Source: Neodiprion pinetum (lineage: Eukaryota > Arthropoda > Insecta > Hymenoptera > Diprionidae). Taken from it: DNA of 64,000 nt. The notes under the pieces are model-generated. The model searched no databases and had not been told where the DNA came from. It worked only from the letters and a program-made list of their open reading frames with translations. The position numbers were made by a program, and so were the translations under genes. Where the stretch lies: contig NC_060233.1 of assembly GCF_021155775.2 (NCBI RefSeq), forward strand, positions 6,924,501 through 6,988,500, in the 5' to 3' direction. Positions 38,059 through 51,180 of the stretch are shown one piece after another (within the stretch, counting starts at the first letter, position 1; each line of letters begins with the position of its first letter).

Positions 38059-41000
38059 GTATACATAATCGAAAATCATGTTAATAAATTGTTTGATCAT
38101 TTCTCATTTTGAACGCAGCAACAGCCGTGTTACATTTATACGGATACACTATGATTTCTGAATCCATCCTCGATAATTTTAATTTTTTTGCTTTTATTCT
38201 CCTCTCAAAAAAATCTCAACGGTTATTTATTATACCGTAGGTATACACACTCGACTGTGCCGTGCTTTTACCTAACTTTCAACGGTTTAGCGTACTTAAA
38301 TCCGAGTATGTAGTTATGTACATACATACGACACATACGTCGGTTATTCGCTTCGGAATTATTGGTTCATTCGTGAGTTTACACTAATCTCATCGATCAA
38401 AACTATTCTCGTACTCGGAATCCCGGTTGTAATTTAGACGCAAGTTTTATTTTGCTTTCTTTTTCATTTTCCGTTGTGCTGTAAATCGTGCGAATTTCGA
38501 TGTATAAATACTATCGCGGATCCAAGATCATTTCGAAAATTTGTTCATTACATGTTATTACACACTAGACGGTCGTTTTACCGCAGATACAGATTACAAA
38601 TTTTCAGCCAACACGTGGAATTCAGCGCATGAATTTGTGCAACTTTGTGCAATCTGTTTCAAATTGCTTTTCACCGTCTCTACACACACACACACACACA
38701 TGCATGTGCAAATGACATATATTATATATTGTTCAGGTATACAGGTGTTAAATATTATCGCACCGGCAGGTTTAATTTGACGAATTTCACGCGCGTTGCA
38801 TTGTTAATTGAAATCGAACGTGTGACACAACAGATTCAAAATCCAGGCTACAACAGCGCAAGTACATATGTACGAAATACCTTCTTTACGACAATCGGTG
38901 ACAATGCTCCGACGTTCAAGTGCACGGCTAGTTTCTCGGTTCTTTGCCTTTTTTTGTTTTTTTACTTTGGATATGTTTGTTCCGTTCTTTTTTTCTCTCT
39001 CTCTTCTTCTCTTTTGGTTTGTTATTATTGGCTTCTTCATCTCATTTCCTGCACGTAACCCCATCTTTGACTCGAATCACAACGTAATAAAACAAAGTGC
39101 ACGATGCAGGCAAAGAGACAGCCTTTGCTCATCGGAGCGGAACTCGCTTTACACTACGACTCTATTTTCTTTCCAATGTGTGCGTGCGTGCGTGTGTGTG
39201 TGTGTGTGTGTGTATGTGTTTGTGTAATATTAATCGAATCTTGTGCATACCTCAGAGTAACGTAAATTATTACAAACACTGGTTCAGTGCAAGAATAATT
39301 AGCAGAAGCACTTTGCATCTTGGTTGTTTGAAAGGAGAAGAAAAAGAGAGAGAAAAAAAAAATACTATATAGTGGAATAAAATTAGAAAAAGAAAACAAA
39401 ACGTATCTAGAGAGGAAAACGGAACTAGGTCATTGGAAAAGGACGATTGTCGTTTACAAGGAGAGCCTGCATCGTATAGAGTAGGTATATGTTAGAAGAA
39501 GCCGATTTGAATGAAAAATTCCATAATATCGCCAAGGAATTTGTTGAATGTCCCGTTGTTGTCGAAACAAAAAGCCGCAAAAAAAAAAAAACGTCTTTCT
39601 TAAATTTGTAATAGCGACTAACAATGATCTTCTCTATTATATCGCTACAACGAAATTTTCAAAACGTTCGATAATTGAAAAATCGCCGAAAATACGCGAA
39701 GAAAAAAGAACCATAAATATACCGATTACGAACATACATGTATATTTTTTCTTTTTCGTAAGCCGCCGGATGATTATATTACAAGAGATCTCTGATGGAT
39801 TTAAAATAAACAAACAAATAATTCGGTTTTAGTTTCAAGGTGATTTTTCAGCATGAATATATATTTCGAGACGAAGGAAAAATCATAAAAACAGAAGAAC
39901 GGGTATGAAGAGATAGAGAGAGAGAGAGAAAAAAAAACAAGAACAAGGCTTAAGGTCGTTGTTTCGGAAAATTGGCTAAACTTCAATGATGAATTTTTTA
40001 AAACTAGATTCCGAAAAAGCTCCTAGCTCGATAGGAAATCCAAAACAACTGGTGGAGCTTTTGTATCATGTACTTATAAAATTATACGTAAACGATTAAT
40101 ACTACCATCGAATCTCGAGCATTATTGTATTACAGCACGATTTCGTTAAACGAAATTTAAATGCATTTGAGTTTGAAAAATGATCCACTTGTACTTTTGG
40201 GTAGCTACGATATTTATCGTCAGAACGATACCGAAGCTCTCCTCCCTCTTTCTTGTTTCTCCCATCAGGTCTACTACAGGCAGCGCTAGGATACAAACAC
40301 GCATCAAGGCTCGCGGTTATTCCTATATATCGTTTGATATTTATATCGACCTACATTCTACTTTTATATCTCGCCAAGTCCGAAGAATACTGATCTCACT
40401 CAATGCAAATCTCGGGAAAATATGTCGCACTTAAATTGCTTGCAAAACACAGAGACAGACAGGCGTATCTAGACGCTTCGTGAAAATTGAAATTGAAACA
40501 CTTTGTTCGATGCGGTATTGTGGATTAAATAATATCCGACGAATACAATTCTCATTCATGCGGGTTAACGTTACAGGTACAAATGCCTCTGGCCATATTC
40601 GAAAGTCGAGATCGAGTCCTGAACGAAAAAAAAAAAAAAAAACCGAAAACTACAACGTGTAAGAGAAAAATGTTTGTTACCACTGACTTCGCAATCTTCA
40701 AAGAAGATCGAACGAAATGTTATTATGTATATAAAATTTCACGTTAGGAAACGAGTCTATGTGTGTGTTTTTTTCCTTTCTTTCTCCAACGAACACATTA
40801 ACAACAAAGAATAGCAATAAAATGGTGTCCGAAAACCTCACCTGCGATTATAACATTGACCTCCGAATCACCATGAAATCTTTTTCAAACAGGTGTACAG
40901 TAATGTCCTAAAAAAATCAACTTCGTTTTAATACCGAATGAAATAATGTCGTACACACGGGAGTCATTTATTGAGAAGACTTCGTTGCAGAGATGCATCT

Positions 41001-41096
41001 CCGAATGATTAACGACAGGTTGTACCACAAAATGCCTTTTTCCTGCGGTATTATTTCCTCTGCTCGGCATGCATACGCATGCAGGATTCTAACGTG
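37136..41096. other. Upstream region or intron, no gene found
   Basis: AT-rich, with a TA tract (38020-38056), CA/TG tracts (38683-38700, 39184-39212) and A runs. No supportable gene. Confidence 0.5.
38020..38056. repeat. (TA)n microsatellite
   Basis: About 18 TA units. Confidence 0.95.
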
Positions 41097-41526
41097 CACT
41101 GAGAAAAATTTCATTTGTTACAGTAGCTAGGAAAGTTCAGTGAAACAGGTATCGTTAAAAAAATGTTTGAATATTGTTGGAATTACGAAAAACGAGATAC
41201 GCCTAACCATTTTGCGCTATCGTCGATCCTTTTTAGGTTATTGCAACGCGAAATCAGTTTCTTCGGTTTACTCTACTTTTTTAGTTAAACAAGGCTTTAA
41301 CGTCAATTTATCGTTGCACAAGCATTAAATTTTCGCAACAGTTACGAGAAAATCTAGCGACAGTGATCGTAATGTGAAAGAATAGTAACGGATACTAGAC
41401 TTTCCGGTAACAGCTATAAAACTAATTTTCATTTTGTACCCTGGACTATATTTTTCGATCATTTTGGTAAAAAATGAAAATAATTAAGGACCGAGCGGTA
41501 ACCGGAACTAAAAATTTCTCTCAGTG
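41097..41526 (+). mobile_element. Tc1/mariner-like MITE, CACTGAGA family, long copy
   Basis: Begins CACTGAGAAAAATTTC and ends AAATTTCTCTCAGTG, inverted repeats. It shares both ends and flanking internal blocks with the 231-bp copy at 55501-55731 (opposite orientation), including GTGAAACAGGTATCGTTAA and ACCGAGCGGTAACCGGAACT. It has about 190 bp more in the middle, so the short copy may be a deletion derivative. No transposase frame. Confidence 0.8.
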
Positions 41527-42066
41527 TGTGAAAGGTACCAACATTACATCGCAACTGTAAATCTATCTTGATCCTTATAAACTCTTAAGCCCCGTGTCAA
41601 GCATACCGTCACGCTCGGTGACCAGTGCCCTCCTTGATCCAAATTCCTGTAGCCCCGCGACTCTGCAGCGAGCTACCAGGTTGGAGGTTGAATAGTTCAA
41701 TCTGATACCCTGCCCACCACCACCACCGGCACCAACCTGCATATAATACACGCACTGCTCCTGCTGCCGCAGAACAAAGCATAAAGCGCAACGCGTGCAA
41801 GAAATGTAATAATAAACTCTGCACTGGTCGAATGAACGCGGTTAACGAGGTTCCGTTCCTCGTACACAAGTATTAAATATACATATGTATATATATACAC
41901 ACACGTATATGTAATACTTTATATCGCATGTAACCAACGTGCACCATTGCTGTAGGTGCGTTACACGTACACCCTGTGAAATTACAAGTTTCTTTCGTCA
42001 CCCCGCACGTCGAGTTTACAAGTTAGGTCGCACTTCTGAGTTCTACAATATTCGGTGTTACAATAT
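41527..42066. other. Upstream region or intron, no gene found
   Basis: Mixed composition. No feature recognised. Confidence 0.45.
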
Positions 42067-42235
42067 CACGGTGTCCAGTGGTCCTGGAATTGTCCTTAAA
42101 TTTTACATGTCCTTCAAAAGTCTTGGAAACTATTCTTGAATTTTTCTTGTCCTCTGGAAATATTCTATTTTTAATGTCCTTGAATAACCTGAAAATGTCC
42201 TGGAATTTGTAACGGATTTTTTACTGGACACCGTG
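42067..42235. mobile_element. Short MITE with CACGGTGTCCAGT ends
   Basis: A perfect 13-bp terminal inverted repeat (CACGGTGTCCAGT / ACTGGACACCGTG) encloses 169 bp rich in TGTCCTTGAA/TGTCCTGGAA sub-repeats. The flanking AATAT (42062-42066, 42236-42240) looks like a 5-bp target duplication. A lone end-like palindrome, CACGGTG-ACTGGA-CACCGTG, occurs at about 46536-46555. Confidence 0.8.
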
Positions 42236-43372
42236 AATATTCAGAAATGAAGAAAATTCGCTTTTTCATCAAATGCGAGATCAAATGAATCCCTTCCTGC
42301 ATTGGCACGACTTCGAGTTGAGTGGAAGCGGTTCCCTCGAATGTTCGGAAAACTTACAAAATTGCATTGCTGTTAGAAATTCATGAAATCAGTATACATA
42401 CCATTACTCATGAGTAACGTTCGAGTACTTCTTCAATTATAGAAATAAAATATCGTACAAGTAACTACATTTGCTCTAATTGGTATGATTTTATTGAAAC
42501 GTTGTAAAGTCTTAATTTCCGTAAAAACGTCGTGAAATTGTCGATGATGATACGGATTATATAAATCGCAACGAATTTAAAGACGTCAGAACTTGGAATC
42601 CCGCCATTGATGTCTCTGCAATTGTTAAATTTCGGTATATCGTAGTGAAAAGAAAATCCGCGTCCAGTTCACCCACGTTCACAGTCACGTGTATATCCTT
42701 AATACACGCGTAATACGTGCCATGGACGGTGTGAATTATTTTTGCAGTTTGAATTTCCCGCCCGTCGGTATTTAGGTCGAAACGTATAGCGTGCGTAGAT
42801 ATAGAGATATCCTAACCTACACACATATGTATACGCGGGGCGAGCGTGCTAGGAGTTGCGCAATCCTCTTGCTTTTGTTATAAGAAGATCGTAAACGTGA
42901 CCACCGACTGTACAAACTTCCGGTGCAACGGTGCGTCCCGCGTCGAGGCTTCACGCGTGTTGATCACAAATTTTTCTTAATTACCGACCTGCACTCTACC
43001 TGTGAAATACGTATAACAACGTTCCCATCGCATCGTTCTACATGAACTTTTACGTATGCATTACAGTGTTACAGGTGATGAACTGCGCCTCTTTCCTGCC
43101 TTCGACCCCGTGACAAGCCGAAAATTCTCATCTTCATCGCGTATACGTTAAGCCTTAAGGCCTTTACACGGATGCACAAGCGGCGATAACGCATTTACCT
43201 ACATCCACGTTCATGTATAATTTACATACATTAGCTATACATTGCAGAGATACGTATAGCAATACTTGGGAAAATTCAAACGAAACGTGTTACAAAGTAC
43301 TGTGTATATACTGTATACTATATGTATGTACAATAATTTTAATTAATGCCTTGGACTTCCGGCTAACTTGTT
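42236..43372. other. Upstream region or intron, no gene found
   Basis: No feature recognised. Confidence 0.45.
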
Positions 43373-43511
43373 TTCGGTCCGAAACAAAATGCGAGCTCGA
43401 TTCTAGACGAATTATGTGACAATGACTCCCGATTTCTTACGTCGACTGCATCGCTAGTCATTGTCACATAATTCACGTAAAATCGAGCTCGCGTTTTTTT
43501 TCCGGCCCGAA
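43373..43511. repeat. Hairpin-forming inverted repeat
   Basis: The 37-bp arms (43391-43427 and 43456-43492) match at 33 positions: GCGAGCTCGATT, a variable hexamer, then GAATTATGTGACAATGACT. The loop is 28 nt. Weaker complementarity extends outward (TTCGGTCCGAAA). It could be a small MITE or a transcribed hairpin. No target duplication is obvious. Confidence 0.65.
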
Positions 43512-44485
43512 TCTACCATTACCGACCGGGTAGCACCCCCCCAAATAAGTTGAACGCTTATTCAGCAGGACATGGTACAGAAATTATCATACGAACGGTC
43601 TTCAAAAGGGAAAAACCCCAGACAAATTTTTTGTACCGATTTCAGAAACCCGGGCTTCCCAATTTATTAGAATTTTCAAACAGAACTTTGCTCGCAAAAA
43701 CTGTTTTTTTTTTTCTGTTTCAACCGAATAACAGAATAAAATTCAACAATTTTCAATTTGTAAGTATCTCCGGACACTTTGATTCGACAATAATTTGCGA
43801 ATTCAGTGAAATTTAACCAATTTTCAGAAAAAAAACCTGTGTTACAGCGAATCGATAAAAACATAGACGAACACAGAACCAATTGTAAAAGTGCGTCAAT
43901 TTTATCCTACGGAAAATTCATTGTTTAAGAAATACGAATTCCGATGGTAAGCCTACGTAGAATATACAGTAACGCTCATCAATCCCTTCACAAATCATAC
44001 TTGAACGCACGGTAAAAACCGAGCACGCCATTTCACTCTACAAATAAATTGACCAATGAGTGTTCACCAGAGTCGCAGCTCGTTTGGAAATAACGTCGAT
44101 TATATGATGCATCAAACCATAGAATGTGAATAATGTAGTAAAGAGTGAAACCGAACAAATGTAAGACCAGTTTTCGCATCGGTGTCGGTAAGTCAAAGGC
44201 ACGTTTGTAATAATCAATTGCTCAGCAACGTGGCTAAAACGGATAAATCACCACAATCGCACACAACCAAGTGTTCGGAAATAATATCTCTTTGTCCCGC
44301 GGTTTTCGAGAGGATACGAAGAAAAAAAAAAAAAGTTATAACCACCGCTAACGCGGCGACGGCGGCAAAGCGTTGATGAAAATAATCCAAGTCACAACGC
44401 GTTGTGGTAGAAATGAGAGATAAAAAATCAAGTCAGAGAAGAGCAAGAGAGTTATAAAGAAAAATACAATTGTATACATAATAAT
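43512..44485. other. Upstream region or intron, no gene found
   Basis: AT-rich. Short ORFs only. Confidence 0.45.

Positions 44486-44567
<82 letters not shown>
44486..44567. repeat. (GA)n microsatellite
   Basis: About 40 GA units with one AA interruption. Confidence 0.97.
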
Positions 44568-44570
<3 letters not shown>

Positions 44571-44689
44571 CAGGCGGAGCACAAATAGCGAACATGAGAA
44601 AACCAAAAAAAAAATCAAAAATCATCAATGGAAAAAGAAAAATATGTAAAAGGTTGAGCCGGGAGAGAATCAGGTAGAGAAAAGACGAG

Positions 44690-44785
44690 TTTGTGCAACT
44701 CACCGTCGTCTCACCTCTCTTGTCTTAATTCGCTTAATTCGGCGTGCAGTATTGCCCCGTTCGGTCGCGGTGTGTGCCCAACTGC

Positions 44786-44873
<88 letters not shown>

Positions 44874-45430
44874 GAGAGTAAGCGAGAGGGAACGGGAGGG
44901 CGAAGAAGAAGAGAGACGGAGAGCGAGCGGCTCCCCGCGAAGAGACGCGGGATAGATAGACAGACAGATTGCCAGGCAGGCGGCGCGGCAGGTAAAGCGC
45001 ACCGTTTCGGCTCAGTCCGCCCGTCTCGGACCGCTGCTCAGCGCGTTGTGTCCTTGACACAAATCCCCCCCCTCCGACTCTCCGCCCCTTCCCGTTCGAA
45101 CCACCGACCAGCACGCCGCACCCCGCGTTCCGAGGTTCTCCGACCAACCGACCGCGATTCGAGAACCGGCGGCGCGTCGCTCGCTTGTTTGCTGCCTCTG
45201 TGCCATGCATCTTGCGTGCAAGTTGCGCTCGTCGCGGCGCAGAACCGGGAAATCGTCTTCTGCGCATCGGTGGTGGGGTGACGCCCCCCCCCCCCCCTCC
45301 TCTCCCCGCCGCTCGGCCCTTCTCGCCGAGCGATGTTTTATCTCGTTTTCATTTTTTTTTTACACTTACCCGGTTGCGTTGCCGCGCGACACGCGGCGGT
45401 TTATGAATTCTACGTGCAGGCGTGCGTCGT
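44690..45430. promoter_or_regulatory. GC-rich island with long GA tract; candidate distal promoter or first exon
   Basis: The second strongly GC/CpG-rich segment of the window, with a GA tract at 44785-44870 and a C run at about 45285-45298. It holds a good minus-strand donor (CCGG/GTAAGT, intron from 45369 downward) and a plausible plus-strand donor (GCAG/GTAAAG at 44991/44992). The minus donor would suit a distal first exon of a longer ftz-f1 isoform about 39 kb upstream of the start codon. The plus donor would suit a divergent gene. Long ORFs here are dipeptide runs. Confidence 0.4.
44785..44870. repeat. (GA)n microsatellite
   Basis: About 43 GA units with one AA interruption. Confidence 0.97.
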
Positions 45431-46811
45431 AGGTCAGTTTTTGCAGCTCTGTTTTGAAAATTGAACGGTCATTAGTCGATGGCCAATTTTCAAAAATGAT
45501 ACAATGGAATTGAAGGGGGGAAGTATTGTGAAATGTTACATTCGTTGAAATATTTGCAGTAAAGGGAGATATAGAATTTTCAAAATCAATGAGAATTACG
45601 TGGTATAGAAATTTAAGGGTTTTGAAATTGTATGAAATGGATTCTCGCGTATTTGAAAATTTCTTTATTGCGCAATCCTGCAATTTTTCGATCTATACAT
45701 CACGTTTTCGTTACGTCATCACCCTTAATAACTTGCGTCGGCGTAAAATCCGATTTTTCTAATGAGATTTCGAATGATGATGATACGAAACTAACTATAT
45801 TAAGAATTTTCCGTATTATTCGATTGAATAATAATTAGGTTTGAATCAATTCCTAGATGTTTCAGGCTATCATTCAACTCGAAATAAATAATTTTCAAAT
45901 ATGTAACAACGTCACTATTTTCACGAATCATAGATTGTACAATAATAAATGAAATACAGAACAGTAGTTGAGTATATTAGGTATACATATTAAAATTCAG
46001 TATGACAATTAATACTTTTATGTTCCATTCGATTTCATATACCTAACATCCAAGAATACTGCTCAATGGAATATTGCTGAATCAGCATGACTTTCCCGAT
46101 TTTTCTTCTCCCTGCAGTTTCCGTTATCGCAACTTTTTCCCATATAGACGCAGCGATGTAAATGCGAAAGACAGATTGCACATAATACAATGCAACCGAG
46201 GATTTTATATGAGAATGACGTCACCGCGATGCAGCAGTGAATACGTAATTGCACGAACGTATAACGCACGTACGTACGTGCAGTCTCGTACAGTCTGTAG
46301 TTATATTTCAATCTATGATACCCCCCACGCCAAATGATTCCAAATTTTTACAACAACAATAAAAAATGGCATTCCATGAAATCATCCACTATATAAAAGA
46401 TATCATCGTGTTTTCACGGAATTGATCAGCATTCGGTGTCAAGTTTTTCGTGTTTTCTAAAAATTCGGGTGAATTGTCGTAAATTTAAAATACGCCGCAT
46501 AAGATGCCACGATAATGCCATTATTCCGGAAAATGCACGGTGACTGGACACCGTGATACGCAACGTATAAATAATTATACATATATTCAATGTATGTACC
46601 GGAGCATCAAATGTCCTTGCAATATGTACACAATTATGGTATTATAACATCATCATCATGATTCAAGTGTTAAAAGCAGCAGAAAATCGTCAAATAATTG
46701 ACTTCTATTTTTTTTTTGGCTCTTTTTAGCTGAAAATATATGGTTAAAATTGCAACATATGATCGCCTTTTACTATTGTCACAGTTTTCAATCTCATATA
46801 TGTATGTGTAC
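45431..46811. other. Upstream region or intron, no gene found
   Basis: AT-rich. Contains the isolated CACGGTG palindrome near 46536-46555. No gene. Confidence 0.45.
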
Positions 46812-47782
46812 TAGGCTGATTCAAAAAAAATGGCTAATTTTTTTTTTTCAAAATCCTCACATAAAAACTTTCGAGAAGGTGTGAAAAGACGCCTGTAAAA
46901 AGCAGAGCCCTTAATATTATTATTAAGAGGTCGCGCATCGGGAATTTCTATTTCCCGTTTAAATAACACGGGAATAAATTTTTTTAAATTTTGCAATTTC
47001 GTATTTTTGCAACGGCTTATTGAATTAGCAAACCAAAGCACGTTGTTGTAGGAAATTTGACGCTCTACAAAAAAAGTCCTTACAAAGTTTTCGATAGTCA
47101 CACTCCTTCCAAAGTTATTCGAGGTCAAAGTTGAACTTACAAAAAAATTCAATGTTTTTTTTTTTTCGATGATACTATGAATCTTTTCTCATTATTTTGT
47201 TATAAAGAGGATAGATTTCGGAACAATTACATTTTTAAATAGTCAAGTGCATCAGTTATGGATTCTCCATGATAACATGTTTATTATTTAACATCGCATT
47301 TTTGTAAGGTAACTTTATATTGACTTGATGGGAAAATTAATGATTGAAAAAGCCCAATTAGAGTAAGATATATTTATTAAATATATCTTTATAACAAAAT
47401 AATGAGAAAAGATTCATAGCATCATCGAAAAAAAAAAAACATTGAATTTTTTTGTAAGTTCAACTTTGACCTCGAATAACTTTTGAAGGAGTGTGACTAT
47501 CGAAAACTTTGTGAGGACTTTTTTTGTAGAGCGTCAAATTTCCTACAAAAATATGCTTTGGTCCGCTAATTCAATGAGCCGTTGCAAAAATACGAAATTG
47601 CAAAATTTAAAAAAATTTATTCCTGTGTTATTTAAACGGGAAATAGAAATTCCCGATGCGCGACCTCTTAATAATAATATTAAGGGCTCTGCTTTTTACA
47701 GGCGTCTTTTCACACCTTCTCGGAAGTTTTTATGTGAGGATTTTGAAAAAAAAAAATTAGCCGTTTTTTTTGAATCAGCCTA
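46812..47782. mobile_element. Long-terminal-inverted-repeat (foldback-type) transposon with 8-bp target duplication
   Basis: Two arms of about 395 bp (46812-47210 and 47389-47782) are near-identical inverted repeats starting TAGGCTGATTC, around a 178-bp spacer. The perfect 8-bp repeat ATGTGTAC flanks it at 46804-46811 and 47783-47790. Each arm carries the same frame (113 and 96 codons, about 95% identical), reading toward the outer end in both arms. The frame shows no known domain and probably just reflects arm duplication. An 8-bp duplication fits hAT-like transposition, but the superfamily is not certain. Confidence 0.9.
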
Positions 47783-47790
47783 ATGTGTAC

Positions 47791-49938
47791 ATATTTGTTT
47801 CAATTTTTGTTCCATGGACAGAAGAAAAAAGTTGTATCCACGATCCAATTATTTTAGACTTCTGCTTTACTTTGCACAGTACACGCATGCATTTTCATTA
47901 TTCTATAATATATATACGTGTATTGTATATATGTAGGTATAAAACGTATTTTTATAAATCCTTGAGCGTATACAATATACTGTAATGATTTCGGTTGAAC
48001 TATAAACATATTATTACTCTCATTATTGTTATTACCATTATTTTATTCATCATTATCCGTTACATCTTGCAGGGATTTCAGTTTTCTTTTCCTTTTTTTT
48101 TTCTCTTTTTGTCTTTCTTGGCTTTGGCGAGTATACGCAGTCGTCGGAATCGATCGCGTTTATACGCGAACTCGTTTTTCCTTTTCTCTACGGATTCCAC
48201 TTCTCTTTTTCCTTGTCATCCGTGTGTACAGGTATATATACTCTTCGGATGTGAATATAGAAAAAACAACAGACAAGAGTAATTTCCTTTGAAAAGAGGG
48301 GAAAAAAATAAATTGAAACAATAATTTGTCGTGTTTCCATAATGCTCGGGATATTCGCGAAAAAGAGAAGAAAAAAAAAGTATCGATTAAAGATCGATTT
48401 CTCTGTTTCGGAATCGGGTGATACGATATTTCAATTTTATTTCATTCGTTCCCCGGAAGGGTACGATTCGAAAAATACGAATAATAAATTACGACAAGAT
48501 AATACCGAATGGATAGAAATTAAAATTACAACCGTGGAAGAAAGAAAATTGCCACTTGTATTAAAGTGGCTTCAAAATGAAATCGAAGCGAAAAAACAAA
48601 AACAAAAACCCAATTTTCTCATATCGCAATGCGTTGCGCGGTGTTAGACATATCATACATACATAGTATACATACGTACGTACAAAAATACACGTACATG
48701 TATATATACATATATATATATAAAAATTAGTTACCTAATACGCGGCGGTAATTACAGCAAGGTTTAATCTTTATTGTCGAAAAAGAAACTAAACAAGCTC
48801 AAGGTAGCCCCTAACTATTATATTATAATATAAGAGAGGGAGAGGGTGGTATTATTACTACAAAGGGAAAGCGCCGCTGTTAGTCATGTGAAAGAGAGAA
48901 GGAGTTGATGAAACGACGCAGAAAAACAAGACTCTGTGTGTTTTATAGTGCGGGTGTGTTTACGGACTAACCCAGAGAAAACTCAGAACATAGACAAGTA
49001 TTATTCGTACATCGGACACCACCTTATATTTTATAATACATACTTTTGTCTTACGTTATTTATCAGGCATATATGTATATACCTATGTACAGGCGATCGA
49101 CTTTGGCGGCCGACACAGGATACGAAAAAAATTTAACAAAATGCCCGTTTAACCTGTGTCTCACCGTTCATCGAGTGTACGAAGTCGATTATCGAGCCGA
49201 CTCCTTCCTGTATCCCGGATATTCCCAGAGCGCACCTGTTTCGTCGAAATAAGAAAGTTCGCTTCTGTTGTACGCAGGAGCATGCATTGCCGGTATAAGG
49301 TTACAACCGTTTACCGAACCCGATCCGACGTAGTGTATAAAACGTGCAAGTTGTAACGTCTGAGTCTTAATTTTTTGAAATATTAGGCAACCGTTAAAAT
49401 TGGCAAAATATTCTCGGTACATGGAAGATTAAAGATGTGACAAAAGTGAAGAAAGTTACTCGTAAGAAAATATTGTCACTGCAAGTAACCGCAGTAATAA
49501 TAATTTAAAAAAAAATAATTGTAAAACATAGACTAGATTTTCTGCACGGTTGAAGTTGCAAAAAACTCATGCTAATTTTCCGTCCAACTTTAACTTTATG
49601 ATTTTCGATTTATGGTATGGTAACAAAAAAAAAAAATTAAAATATTTAAGTAACCAGTGACTAAAAATTCGTCTCGTTGTGAGTTAGTAATATACGTATA
49701 CGTCTATACGTATGGTACATGTAAACGTATAATGCACCATCAGATTTGCAAGATATAGTAAAGCGCGGCGTTGCGGAATTATCATAATCATCATGAAATG
49801 TCATCGTTGGCATGACATTAAATGTATATGAAATGACAGCGTTCTCTTAACAAGCGCAAATGTTTCTAAACTTATCTGTAGATGTAAGTGGGTGTTGTGA
49901 CAGGTTTGCGATACATGTAACCTTTTCCCGATCAGTTA

Positions 49939-49969
<31 letters not shown>

Positions 49970-50977
49970 CACAATAAACATCTAGCCAACTAATGTATAA
50001 AATCCTTTGTATTTGTCTTTGTCTTTGTACCAAATTGTTCCTAAAGTTTGCCCAAGTTAACATAGGCTCAACAAGTTATCCAAAATGGAACCAATCAATA
50101 CGTAATAATTACACTTGATATTACAGTATATTTTTATATGTACCGTAAATTGACAGCTGCAAGTAAAACAGATGATATAATATCATCGGTAAAATAGTGG
50201 AGTTACGAAATAATCTCGTCACGCTTTGATAGTTTAATTAAACGCATGATGTTCACGTTCATGTGGAGCGAGCGAGAAGAGTGCGAAGCTCTTAACGAGG
50301 TTCTGCATACACACCGTAATGGTGGGAGAGGAAACATGACGATGATGACGATGACGACGAGGCCGGGTTACTCAGGGGTGAAAAAGTACTTGAAACTCGA
50401 GAGGAGTCAGCGGGATTACAATTAGCAACCTGTTGCCCCTCCTTTTAATGGGAAACAGAACCGTCCTCTTGGTTGCCTCGTGACGAAAATATGAATGGAT
50501 CTCACCCCGTCTGATTCAAAAGTTAGGAAAGGAGCAAAGAAACGGTTGACAAATCTCCAGAAAATGGTATTTTCACCGAGGCTAATGAATACGAATTAAC
50601 CCTTTCAGTCACGGTAGGACGCTCAGCGTCTAAAAACTTTTTTTATTCTTTTTTTTATTTTCTTACCGCAGCTTTTTATTTATTAAACTACTATTTTGGC
50701 AACAACTACCGAGTTTTTTGGTTGCACAATATCCCCGAAGCATTTCTAAATATGAAAAACAAAAAAAAAAGAAAATTGTAGAATTTATCTATTCGTCTGT
50801 CGCAAAAATAGCACGTGTAAACAAATGGTCAAAATTCGTAATGTTCCACGAAATAAAAAAAAAGCATTTTTTGCTGATCTCCGATGAAAATCCGTTTACC
50901 AATTTTTATACAAACTTATAATAAACACTGAAAAATATTCACAGAATTTCTTCAACATTATTTTACTTGTTTTTGTT
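47791..50977. other. Upstream region or intron, no gene found
   Basis: AT-rich. A (GT)n tract lies at 49941-49969. A possible, very degenerate CACTGAGA-family end lies near 49650-49685. The 101-codon ORF at 48342-48647 is Lys-rich and unrecognised, and I do not support it as a gene. Confidence 0.45.
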
Positions 50978-51180
50978 TGTCCGCCATTTTGAATTTTCGA
51001 ATTTTGAGTTCGGATTCGTAATCAGTGACTCGAAAAACCATGTAACGTAAAATTTCATCAAAATTAACTAACTTTTTTAATTTACGTTCTTCAGATTGGA
51101 GCCACCATTTTGAATTTTCTAACTTCGTGTTCAGATTCGTAATTAGGAAACCCGAAAGCCGATTCGTACAAAATTTCAAG
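50978..51180 (-). repeat. Two direct units related to the 36.8-37.1 kb repeat
   Basis: Units starting CCATTTTGAATTTTC and containing TTCRGATTCGTAAT occur near 50985 and 51106, about 121 bp apart. They resemble the complement of the GATTACGAATCYGAAATCAG units at 36.8-37.1 kb. Confidence 0.6.

Noticed and set aside
44734..45267. 177-codon minus-strand ORF
   Set aside because: Mostly Ser-Leu dipeptides from the GA tract; no domain.
46811..47783. Two near-identical ORFs
   Set aside because: They are the two arms of one inverted-repeat transposon, with no recognisable protein domain.
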